Below, in pieces: positions 6,837-14,037 of a stretch of 48,247 nt of DNA. The DNA comes from an uncultured Veillonellaceae bacterium (GTDB taxonomy: Bacteria; Bacillota; Negativicutes; Selenomonadales; Selenomonadaceae). Numbering within the stretch: position 1 is the first letter of the stretch; every line of letters starts with the position of its first letter. A program made the position numbers and the translations under genes. The stretch covers positions 1 through 48,247 of the forward strand of contig OMZT01000021.1 in the NCBI GenBank assembly GCA_900315615.1, in the 5' to 3' direction. The notes beneath the pieces are model-generated. The model saw only the letters and a program-made list of their open reading frames with translations, searched no databases and was not told the origin of the DNA.

Positions 6837-6864
6837 GATGCAGAAAAGACAGGAGGAATCCGCT

Positions 6865-7296
6865 TTGGATACATTTGATTTTGACCTGTGCCGCTTCGAC
6901 GACGGCGCAGGCGGTGCGGTTGACGGGGCAACAGATCCCGCGCCAGCCGCGAAGACGGCAGAGGACATCTCCGCCGCCCTTGCCGGCCTCGAGGACGGTG
7001 AGGCGCTCACGACCGCGTTCCGTGCCATCACGGATGGCAGCGCGAAGTCGAAAGGCGAGCTCACAAAACTGCGCAGTCAGGTGACGCGCCTGACGAACGC
7101 GAACAAGAAGGTCACGCAGGAGCGCGACGCGGCCTCGGGCAACTTCAACAAATTGCTCGATTTCGCCGGCATTCCTGCCGACACGGAAGACCTTGACGCG
7201 GCTATCGAGGAACTGCGTGCCCAGCGTGGCAAGAACAAGGACATATGTTTGTTATGCATGTATTGTCATACACTCTCGACTAAAACTTCGACATAA
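6865..7296 (+). CDS. Phage scaffold-like protein, 3' end replaced
   Basis: A TTG start at 6865 lies 8 nt after AGGAGG (6851-6856). The product begins with an acidic segment (DTFDFDL), continues with an alanine/proline-rich linker, and then has a coiled-coil-like region (KGELTKLRSQVTRLTNANKK and EELRAQRGKNKD), as in capsid scaffold proteins (DUF4355-like). Scaffolds sit just before the major capsid gene. Here the frame crosses at about 7240 from GC-rich phage sequence into AT-rich sequence, giving a cysteine-rich tail (ICLLCMYCHTLSTKTST) unlike the rest. The gene is therefore probably truncated, and capsid and later genes are absent. An in-frame ATG at 6787 also has a good Shine-Dalgarno site (see findings). 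Confidence 0.75.
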   Translation: MDTFDFDLCRFDDGAGGAVDGATDPAPAAKTAEDISAALAGLEDGEALTTAFRAITDGSAKSKGELTKLRSQVTRLTNANKKVTQERDAASGNFNKLLDFAGIPADTEDLDAAIEELRAQRGKNKDICLLCMYCHTLSTKTST

Positions 7297-7512
7297 ATAA
7301 AATTGAAAATATAAGCATAGTGGATAGAAGTCATAGCTTGCAGTGTTAATGAATGAGTTTTGAGAATAGCTGATAAATAGCGTGGGGTATAAATCATAGT
7401 CTTGCTATTATTGATTAACTGGGATAAAATCAGACTGAAAGGGGTAATAAAGATACGCTCAATCAGCATTATTAATGAAAGTTTTGGTATGTATTGAGAG
7501 TGTTGTTATATA
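7241..7512. other. AT-rich junction between prophage remnant and chromosome
   Basis: About 270 bp without a convincing gene separates the broken scaffold gene from the CYTH gene. Composition falls abruptly to AT-rich here. I see no tRNA, integrase, insertion sequence, long direct repeat or recognisable attachment core. TATAAT occurs at 7509-7514 but overlaps the CYTH start codon, so it cannot be the promoter for that start. Confidence 0.6.
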
Positions 7513-8001
7513 ATGGAAATAGAACGACAATTTTTAGTAGATGATATCAAATCGGTGCCTTTAGACATGGCAAGACGAAGATATAGTATATGCCAGGGCT
7601 ATATCTCATTCAATCCCGAGATGCGTATACGCCAATTAGGAAATGAATATTTTTTTACTTTTAAGTCATCTGGCGGGCTTGTGCGCCGTGAAGAGGAGTT
7701 CAAGATATCAGAAAAAGATTTTTTAAATCTGATGCCGCGAATCACTGGTAAAATGCTCAATAAATCCAGGTATGAAGTCATGCTAGACTCCGGACAGATA
7801 GTTATTTTTGATGTTTACGAAGATGATTTATCTGGTATGTACATGGCTGAGGTAGAATTTGATGATGTAGATGATGCCAATGCATTCACACCGCCTGAGT
7901 GGTTTGGGCGTGAAATCACATATGATACACGATTGACAGCAGCAAATCTCGTGAAGCATGGATTGAAATGGTTTGAAGGCGTATTGTCTGAAACTAGATG
8001 A
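7513..8001 (+). CDS. CYTH domain protein
   Basis: The 162-aa protein opens with MEIERQFL, the ExExK-type signature of the CYTH/triphosphate-tunnel family. Alternating charged strands follow (RIRQLG, EYFFTFKSSGG, RREEEFKI, KSRYEVML, FDVYEDDLSGMYMAEVEF) that would line the tunnel. Members hydrolyse or bind triphosphates (inorganic triphosphate, thiamine triphosphate) or act as adenylate cyclases with divalent metals. The length matches single-domain bacterial CYTH proteins. The ATG at 7513 has only a weak GAGAG upstream. It is the first intact chromosomal gene after the prophage. The substrate cannot be deduced. Confidence 0.85.
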   Translation: MEIERQFLVDDIKSVPLDMARRRYSICQGYISFNPEMRIRQLGNEYFFTFKSSGGLVRREEEFKISEKDFLNLMPRITGKMLNKSRYEVMLDSGQIVIFDVYEDDLSGMYMAEVEFDDVDDANAFTPPEWFGREITYDTRLTAANLVKHGLKWFEGVLSETR

Positions 8002-8013
8002 TGTTTATTTCAT

Positions 8014-8032
8014 GGGAGATAAAGCTCCCTTT
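8014..8032 (+). terminator. Weak hairpin after CYTH gene
   Basis: GGGAG (8014-8018) pairs with CTCCC (8025-8029) and is followed by TTT. The stem is short, so termination would be partial at best. Confidence 0.3.
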
Positions 8033-8079
8033 GAATATACGAAGATATATCTATATACAATTCATGGAGGGGATGTATT

Positions 8080-8577
8080 GTGAATCCTATTTTTACGCGT
8101 ACTAGTATTCGCAGTTGGTTAACTAAACCGGTGGAGGAGGATAAGATTGAACAGCTGCTTAGGGCAGCTATGCAAGCACCATCGGCAGGGAATCAACAGC
8201 CGTGGGAATTTTATGTCGTTACGGATAAGAAAAAGCTTCGGGAGCTTAGTGAAGTAAGCCCATTTGCAGGATGTACAGCAAAGGCACCAGCAGCCATAGT
8301 GATTGTTTATCGTAAGAATGGACTTCGCTTCCCAATTATGGCTGACATAGACTGCGCTATTGCAACGGAAAATATATGGCTTGAGATGGAGGAACTCGGA
8401 CTCGGAGGTGTTATGCTTGGAATTGCACCAGTAGATGATAGGATGAAGAAAACGGCAGATATCCTACAGCTATCGGATGATTATGCGCCATTCACAATCA
8501 TTCCATTCGGATACCCTGAACAAAGCAAACCTCAGCAGGATCGCTATGATAAGTCACGCATTCACTATATTGGCTGA
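8080..8577 (+). CDS. Nitroreductase family protein
   Basis: This 165-aa FMN-dependent oxidoreductase-like protein starts at GTG 8080, preceded by GGAGGGG (8066-8072). The N-terminal RTSIRSW segment and the following LLRAAMQAPSAGNQQPWEFYVV are the classical FMN-phosphate binding part of the nitroreductase fold. AIATENIWLEMEELGLGGVMLGI is the conserved helix at the dimer interface, and the C-terminus FGYPEQSKP matches the usual end. Such enzymes reduce nitro compounds, quinones or flavins with NAD(P)H; the physiological substrate is not evident. It is followed by a strong bidirectional terminator (8635-8664) before the opposing gene. Confidence 0.92.
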   Translation: MNPIFTRTSIRSWLTKPVEEDKIEQLLRAAMQAPSAGNQQPWEFYVVTDKKKLRELSEVSPFAGCTAKAPAAIVIVYRKNGLRFPIMADIDCAIATENIWLEMEELGLGGVMLGIAPVDDRMKKTADILQLSDDYAPFTIIPFGYPEQSKPQQDRYDKSRIHYIG

Positions 8578-8634
8578 TGACGAATTCGACTGATGTCAGC
8601 GATAGAAACATAACTTTAAAATGCTATAAAACCA

Positions 8635-8664
8635 AAAGCACACCTTTGAGGTGTGCTTTGTTTT
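8635..8664. terminator. Bidirectional intrinsic terminator
   Basis: An 11-bp perfect stem (8635-8645 with 8649-8659) with a TTG loop is flanked by GTTTT on the right and AAAACC-type A-rich sequence on the left. It can therefore serve both the nitroreductase gene and the convergent lipoprotein-like gene. Confidence 0.85.
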
Positions 8665-8686
8665 ACCGCCGTATCTTGTGATAATA

Positions 8687-9190
8687 TTATTCTTGTACAG
8701 GAGTGAGTTGCATTTGCCAGTCGACCGTTTGTTCGTCAGATAATGGTAATGAGTATGTTGCACCGTTGATATAACCAAATTTTATGAATATCACATGCGA
8801 AGTTTTTGCCATCTTTGAAAGCGCCACTAGAGGGATTTGTATAAAAAATTTGTTGCATGTTTTTAAGGTGTTATTGGAAAATGGTTTTGAAAAATCATAT
8901 GTAGGCATTGTCTGCTTGACGCTTGCTTCAACAGGGTAATCAATTCCATCTATTATTATGCTCGTTATTGGATTAGGCTTATCTCCGGTGTAACGATACT
9001 GGATGAGTGTAAGGTTAGCTCCTTCGATATGTCCGTCTTCCGCATATGCAGTATTGAATGAAGCCTTGCAACATTGCGCGAGGTTATCGTAACTGCGATG
9101 ATCTATAATATATGTATATGTGCATCCGACAATGCCAATAAATATCATCAATATTCCTAATAGGATTCCCATATAATTGAAAGGCTTCAT
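8687..9190 (-). CDS. Putative lipoprotein of unknown function
   Basis: This is the only minus-strand gene that I can support. The 167-aa product begins with a hydrophobic segment (residues 8-21) ending in IVGC, which fits a lipobox with Cys23 as the lipidated residue. The N-terminal KPFNY gives little positive charge, so an uncleaved membrane anchor is an alternative. The rest looks like a secreted mixed alpha/beta domain with several YTYI/YRYTG strands and no recognised motif. GGGGGTGG precedes the start on its strand, and a promoter (9223-9252) with an overlapping palindrome lies upstream. It converges on the nitroreductase gene and diverges from the RND efflux operon. Confidence 0.7.
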   Translation of the reverse strand: MKPFNYMGILLGILMIFIGIVGCTYTYIIDHRSYDNLAQCCKASFNTAYAEDGHIEGANLTLIQYRYTGDKPNPITSIIIDGIDYPVEASVKQTMPTYDFSKPFSNNTLKTCNKFFIQIPLVALSKMAKTSHVIFIKFGYINGATYSLPLSDEQTVDWQMQLTPVQE

Positions 9191-9211
9191 ACATATACAC
9201 CACCCCCGCGC

Positions 9212-9232
9212 CTTGTATGTCCAGTATACAAG
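9212..9232. promoter_or_regulatory. Palindrome over the minus-strand promoter
   Basis: Perfect 7-bp arms CTTGTAT (9212-9218) and ATACAAG (9226-9232) around a 7-bp spacer cover the -10 box of the lipoprotein promoter. The size and position are those of a dimeric repressor operator; no cognate regulator gene is visible nearby. Confidence 0.5.
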
Positions 9233-9252
9233 AATTCAAGTATTACTGTCAA
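9223..9252 (-). promoter_or_regulatory. Promoter of the lipoprotein-like gene
   Basis: Reading the minus strand, TTGACA (complement of 9247-9252) and TATACT (complement of 9223-9228) are 18 bp apart. The start codon at 9190 lies about 33 bp after the -10 box. Confidence 0.65.
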
Positions 9253-9440
9253 ACCTACATATGCTATCGAAAGTTAATTAATGAATGGTGCTTTGATGAT
9301 AAAAAGAGAGTTGATTATTTGTTTATATGCCACTGTTATAAAAAATTCTAAGAATTGATTACATGTTGTAAAAAGCATATATATATGTTCATTTTGTGAA
9401 TAAATACAAAATATAATACCAAAATGATTTTACAGAATAG

Positions 9441-9469
9441 TGGACAAGGGGGAATTTTAAAGGTATACT
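9441..9469 (+). promoter_or_regulatory. Probable promoter of the RND efflux operon
   Basis: TGGACA (9441-9446) and TATACT (9464-9469) are separated by 17 bp. The ATG of the adaptor gene is 127 bp downstream, leaving a leader of about 120 nt in which I recognise no riboswitch. The remaining AT-rich sequence 9253-9440 holds no gene that I can support. Confidence 0.6.
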
Positions 9470-9596
9470 ATGACTATTAAGAAAATAACAATTTGATAAA
9501 GCTTTAGATATTTAGTAACTTTTGGAGCTTTTATGGTATGTTTTATGTAAATTACTTATTTATAATGCCCAATGGATGTATCGATGGGGGATATAT

Positions 9597-10841
9597 ATGA
9601 GAGAACGAAATTTTAGGAAGTTGCCTTCTAAAAAAGTTATAGCTGTGGGAATTGTATGCATGCTTGCTTTGGGTGTGGCTTTATATTTTTATTTAGGTCA
9701 TGGTTCAAACAACAAAAAAAAGAAATCTAAGGGCGTTCCAGCTGTACGTGTACATACAGTTGTGCGTGGAGATATGATGCGCACAATTGATTTATCGGGA
9801 CAAACAGTGGCAGATGCTGTCATAGAGCTTTCGCCGAAGTACTCTGGCAGAATCATTAAGATTAATGCGAAACTGGGAAGCCGCGTCCATAAGGGAGATG
9901 CTCTGCTTGTGCAGGATGCACGTGATGTTGAGCTTTCTATTCTGGAGGGTGAGGCTGCAACAGGTGCGGCAAATGCTGATGCGACAATTGCAGATGCAGA
10001 ATTCAATGCAAATTACTACAAGGCAAAAAATACATACGAAATAGAGCTTGCCAAATATTATCGCAATGTACATCTATTTGAAATTGGAGCCATCTCACAA
10101 GACCGCTTGAATGAAGTGAAAGAAGAGATGATGGCAAGCAAGGCAGTTTATGAAGCTCTAGATAATCAGCGTGGCAATGGTATACCGGCAAGCGTTGAGG
10201 CGAAACGCTTCACCGCGGAGAAGAATGCGCGTGCAACGGATGAACTGCGCCAACACATGCACGATATGGTGCTTTATGCGCCAAGGGATGGTGTCATAGG
10301 CTATCGGAATGCAGAAGTAGGAGAACTTGTATCTGAGGGGACTAAGGTCTTTACACTTGTTGATACGTCACATACATATGTGGATGTCAATATTTCGGAA
10401 AGCGACGCGGCGGTCTTAACTGAGGGAATGGGGCTGACCGTTCTCATAGATGCGATGGGAAAAGAGTATGATGGTGAAATCGTATATGTGAGCCCGACAA
10501 TGACGGAAGATACAAAAACATATGTTGCACGCATAGCATTAGATGATGTAGATGGAAAGATAAAGGATGGGTTGTTTGCGCACAGCAAAGTAGAGATGCT
10601 TCAACGCGAAGATACCATATATGTACCTAAAGAGGCAATCATTACAAAAAATGGTGAAACATCTGTATTTGTTATCGATGAAGATGGCAAAGTTACACAG
10701 CGAGATGTCCGAATCGGTCTGATAAACGATACAGAAGAGGAGGTCATTGACGGACTTGATGAGGGCGATGTAGTTGTCCTCAACAACCAGGATAGGCTGC
10801 GTGATGGTATGAAAGTTAAGATTCTGGAGGAGTCAGAATGA
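9597..10841 (+). CDS. RND efflux periplasmic adaptor subunit
   Basis: ATG 9597 follows a GGGGG site; the frame is open further upstream, but no better start is seen. The 414-aa protein has a basic N-terminus, one membrane helix (residues about 13-33), a lysine-rich stretch, then the membrane-fusion-protein plan. This comprises a lipoyl-like half (SGRIIKINAKLGSRVHKGDALLVQD), a helical hairpin with alanine-rich coiled coil, the second lipoyl half (LYAPRDGVIGYRNAEVGE), a beta-barrel domain and a membrane-proximal part ending at VVVLNNQDRLRDGMKVKI. It links an inner-membrane RND pump to an outer-membrane channel. Its stop overlaps the pump start (ATGA), so the two are translationally coupled. Confidence 0.93.
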   Translation: MRERNFRKLPSKKVIAVGIVCMLALGVALYFYLGHGSNNKKKKSKGVPAVRVHTVVRGDMMRTIDLSGQTVADAVIELSPKYSGRIIKINAKLGSRVHKGDALLVQDARDVELSILEGEAATGAANADATIADAEFNANYYKAKNTYEIELAKYYRNVHLFEIGAISQDRLNEVKEEMMASKAVYEALDNQRGNGIPASVEAKRFTAEKNARATDELRQHMHDMVLYAPRDGVIGYRNAEVGELVSEGTKVFTLVDTSHTYVDVNISESDAAVLTEGMGLTVLIDAMGKEYDGEIVYVSPTMTEDTKTYVARIALDDVDGKIKDGLFAHSKVEMLQREDTIYVPKEAIITKNGETSVFVIDEDGKVTQRDVRIGLINDTEEEVIDGLDEGDVVVLNNQDRLRDGMKVKILEESE

Positions 10842-13800
10842 ACCTCACAAGATTTTCTATCGAACGGCCTATTGGAATATCGATGATCGTTGGCTTGTTT
10901 GTGGTAATGGGCATGTATAGTTTCTATCGTATTGGTATGGAATTGCTGCCTGATGTCAATACTCCATATGTGAATGTAACGGTCAAATACGATGGTGCCA
11001 GTGCGGACTCCGTTGAACAAGAAGTCACAAAACCAATAGAAAATGCGCTTTCTGGAGTGTCTGGCGTCGATACGATGAATTCGGAGTCAAGCTATGGCCG
11101 TTCTCGTGTTAACCTGAAGCTGAAGTTCGGTACAAATGGCGATGATGCCGCAATTGATGCTACGAAAAAGGTTGAAGCTATAAAGAACCGCCTGCCCGAT
11201 GAGGCTGATGCACCGGTTGTAATAAAACGTGACATGGATGCAGAGCCTGTGATTGAGCTCGCAATAACATCTGGTGACTCACTATCCACGATGTACTCAC
11301 GTGCAGATAATGAGTTTGTCAATATAGTGCAGCAGGCAGAAGGAGTCTCTGAAGTCGAACTTCGTGGCGGACGTGATAAAGAAGTAGCCATTGAAGTTGA
11401 TAAGGGAAAGATGGCTGCATATAAGCTTACACTTTCTAATGTCACGTCTGCGATAAAGAATGAGAACCAGCTGATATCATCTGGATCTGTATATACTGAT
11501 TCATCAAAATCTGATGTGCGTATAATTGCACAATATCGAGATATTAGTGATATTGAGAAGATAACAGTTTCTAATGCTGATGGTGAACGCATACCAATCA
11601 CAGCTTTTGCTACGATACGTAACCAGGACGCGAGAATCGTGCGTTATGGACGTGTCGATGGTGAAGATGGCATTATTATGCAGGTCTACAAGAATAGCGA
11701 TGCAAACATCGTTAAGACTGCAGACCAGATCATGGAAAAGATAAAAAAGCTTGAAAAGCAGAATCCGGGGTATAAATTTACTGTTGTAAGTAATGATGCA
11801 GACTACATACGTACATCGCTCCATAACACGCTTGGAACGTTGATAGAAGGTCTTATCACAACAGGACTTGTACTTTTCTTATTCCTGCGGGGCTGGCGTT
11901 CAACTCTTGCAGTTATGATCGCAATACCTACATCACTGATATCTACTTTTTTTGTGATGTATTTTGCAGGATTCACATTCAACATGATGTCTCTTATGGG
12001 GATGACGTTGTGTATTGGTATACTTGTCGATGATTCTATCGTCGTATTGGAAAATATAACACGGCATCTCAGGCTGGGGGAATCACCTAAAGAAGCGGCA
12101 GAGAATGGACGTATGGAAATAGGAATGGCAGCAATAGCTATTACGCTTTGCGATATGGCCGTTTTCTTGCCAATTGCATTTATGGAGGGGATGACAGGGC
12201 AATTCTTCAGACAGTTTGGCCTCACAATCGTATTTGCAGGGGCATTTTCACTGTTCGTCTCTTTCACGTTAACCCCTATGCTCGCATCGAGATTTTTCAA
12301 GGGTGGATATGAGCCTGCAGATAAGCCATTGTGGAGATTCATGGATCGCCTTGAAGGGGCAGCTGTATCATTTTACAAGAAATGTCTTGCATGGACATTC
12401 AAAAATCAGAAGAAGATGCTGCTGATTGGCTTGGCTGCTTTTGTCGGTGCCATCGCCATGATTCCTTTGGGAGTGGTCGGCAGTGAATATATGCCACAAT
12501 CAGACGAGGGTAGTTTTCAGGTTAATGTTGAACTTCCAGTTGAAAGTACAGTAGAAGAAACTGATGCTGTCATGCGAAAGCTGGAAAAGAAGTTGGATGA
12601 TATACCTGAAATAAAGCATTATATGACAAACGCGGGTAAAGGTTCTGAGGCCAATTCAGGACGTATTAAGGTAAAGCTTTATCCACGTACGGAGCGAAAA
12701 AGAGATATATGGACAATCTCAAAAGAAGTTCGAAGGTATGCGGAAAAACACGTTCCTGAAGCAACAGTTCGTGTGAATGTAGCACAAGCTTCTGTGGCTG
12801 GTGTTGCTGGCGGAGGCGGTAATAAAAAGGGCAGCGGTGCATTACGCGTCGAATTGCGTGGAAGCGATAATAAAAAGCTCCTTGAGGCATCTAGAAAAGT
12901 TGAGAAGATATTGAAAGAAGATGTCAAGGGCATGACGGATGTTTCCAGCTCTTATACAGAGGGTATGCCCGAAATGCAGCTTCGTATTAATCGCGACAGA
13001 TTGAAAGCATACGATACTTCACTGTATGATGTGGAAAAAGCATTTTCATCAGCAATTTCCGGTGCCAGTGCAGGGTCATTGGCTAACGACCCATTAAATA
13101 ATGGGCAGGATACTGACATAAAGGTACGCTTCAAAGGAGCTGATGGATTCACTCTTTCAGATATAAAGAGTGTTCCTGTCCAATCTGGGAAAAAACTCAT
13201 GTTCCTTGGTGATGTCGCTGATATTTCCTATGGCTCAGGACCAGTGACGATAAGACGAGTCGACAAGCAGCGTTCAATCCAGATCGGTGGTAATATTGGC
13301 GGACGCCCCTTGAATGATGTCATGAAAGATACGCGCAAGATACTCGACAATACCGACCTAGGTGAAGGCGTAACTTATAAATTTAAGGGACAGGCAAATA
13401 ATATGAATGATGCTTTCAGTGAATTGTTGTCTGCTCTCTTCCTGGCACTTGTCTTGATCTATATGATACTTGCTGTATTGTATGAGTCTGTAAAGACACC
13501 ATTTATACGAATGTTTTCATTGCCATTGGGTATCATAGGTGCCATACTCATGCTTTTCATTACGGGTAATACATTGAACCTGTATTCATTGATTGGAATA
13601 CTTGTTATGGATGGTATAGTTGCAAAGAACGGTACGCTCCTTCTTGATTATACGCTGACATTGATGAGCAGAGGCATGACGGCAAGAGAAGCTATTGTTG
13701 AAGCAGGATGCGTACGACTCAAGCCTATATTCATGACTACGATAACTATGATTGTCGGTATGCTTCCTACAGCACTAGCTTTGGCGGAAGGCGCGGAGAC

Positions 13801-13960
13801 GCGTTCTAGTATGGCATGGGTCATTATCGGTGGACTTATCACATCGACAATATTCACTTTGCTTATCATACCGATACTATTCCTTTTCTTTGAAGAACAT
13901 AATGTAGGAGCTGCACTCATGAGGCGCATCAGAAAAATATCTCACCTGTCAGAAGCCTGA
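10838..13960 (+). CDS. RND family efflux transporter, permease subunit (AcrB-like)
   Basis: The 1040-aa length is typical of HAE-type RND pumps, which export drugs or other amphiphiles using the proton gradient. The N-terminus NLTRFSIERPIGISMIVGLF enters the first membrane helix. The fourth helix carries the paired proton-relay aspartates D398/D399 (LVDDSIVVLENI), and the tenth carries the matching lysine K930 (VAKNGTLLLDY). Two large periplasmic loops lie between helices 1-2 and 7-8; the second contains a glycine-rich insert (VAGVAGGGGNKKGSG). The operon contains no TolC-type gene, so the outer-membrane partner must be encoded elsewhere. The outer-membrane requirement supports a diderm host. 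Confidence 0.95.
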   Translation: MNLTRFSIERPIGISMIVGLFVVMGMYSFYRIGMELLPDVNTPYVNVTVKYDGASADSVEQEVTKPIENALSGVSGVDTMNSESSYGRSRVNLKLKFGTNGDDAAIDATKKVEAIKNRLPDEADAPVVIKRDMDAEPVIELAITSGDSLSTMYSRADNEFVNIVQQAEGVSEVELRGGRDKEVAIEVDKGKMAAYKLTLSNVTSAIKNENQLISSGSVYTDSSKSDVRIIAQYRDISDIEKITVSNADGERIPITAFATIRNQDARIVRYGRVDGEDGIIMQVYKNSDANIVKTADQIMEKIKKLEKQNPGYKFTVVSNDADYIRTSLHNTLGTLIEGLITTGLVLFLFLRGWRSTLAVMIAIPTSLISTFFVMYFAGFTFNMMSLMGMTLCIGILVDDSIVVLENITRHLRLGESPKEAAENGRMEIGMAAIAITLCDMAVFLPIAFMEGMTGQFFRQFGLTIVFAGAFSLFVSFTLTPMLASRFFKGGYEPADKPLWRFMDRLEGAAVSFYKKCLAWTFKNQKKMLLIGLAAFVGAIAMIPLGVVGSEYMPQSDEGSFQVNVELPVESTVEETDAVMRKLEKKLDDIPEIKHYMTNAGKGSEANSGRIKVKLYPRTERKRDIWTISKEVRRYAEKHVPEATVRVNVAQASVAGVAGGGGNKKGSGALRVELRGSDNKKLLEASRKVEKILKEDVKGMTDVSSSYTEGMPEMQLRINRDRLKAYDTSLYDVEKAFSSAISGASAGSLANDPLNNGQDTDIKVRFKGADGFTLSDIKSVPVQSGKKLMFLGDVADISYGSGPVTIRRVDKQRSIQIGGNIGGRPLNDVMKDTRKILDNTDLGEGVTYKFKGQANNMNDAFSELLSALFLALVLIYMILAVLYESVKTPFIRMFSLPLGIIGAILMLFITGNTLNLYSLIGILVMDGIVAKNGTLLLDYTLTLMSRGMTAREAIVEAGCVRLKPIFMTTITMIVGMLPTALALAEGAETRSSMAWVIIGGLITSTIFTLLIIPILFLFFEEHNVGAALMRRIRKISHLSEA

Positions 13961-13966
13961 TATGCT

Positions 13967-13994
13967 TTGATGATACTGCTGTCTGTGTTATAAT
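13967..13994 (+). promoter_or_regulatory. Promoter of the M16C peptidase gene
   Basis: TTGATG (13967-13972) and a perfect TATAAT (13989-13994) are 16 bp apart. They lie just after the stop of the RND gene and 44 bp before the ATG at 14038. Confidence 0.7.
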
Positions 13995-14037
13995 GTATGT
14001 AGAAAAGGCCACAGTGTCTTTCAGAAGGAGTGTTTAT

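Larger units (their letters stand above)
1..7250 (+). mobile_element. Prophage remnant, packaging and head-gene segment
   Basis: All genes from the left window edge to about 7250 lie on the plus strand and follow the canonical order of tailed-phage late genes: regulator, small terminase, large terminase, portal, gp7/MuF head protein, unknown protein, scaffold. The block is more GC-rich than the chromosome by hand count: 53% in 4861-4920, against 35% in 7621-7680 and 40% in 14101-14160. It stops inside the scaffold gene. No capsid, connector, tail, lysis or integrase gene follows, so this end is deleted or rearranged. The left end is outside the window, so it cannot be said whether an integrase exists there. 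No attachment-site repeat could be recognised at the right edge. Confidence 0.9.

Noticed and set aside
7241-7512. Attachment site or insertion-sequence end at the prophage joint
   Set aside because: No repeat could be matched to the left side, because the left end of the prophage is outside the window, and no inverted terminal repeat or transposase fragment is present.
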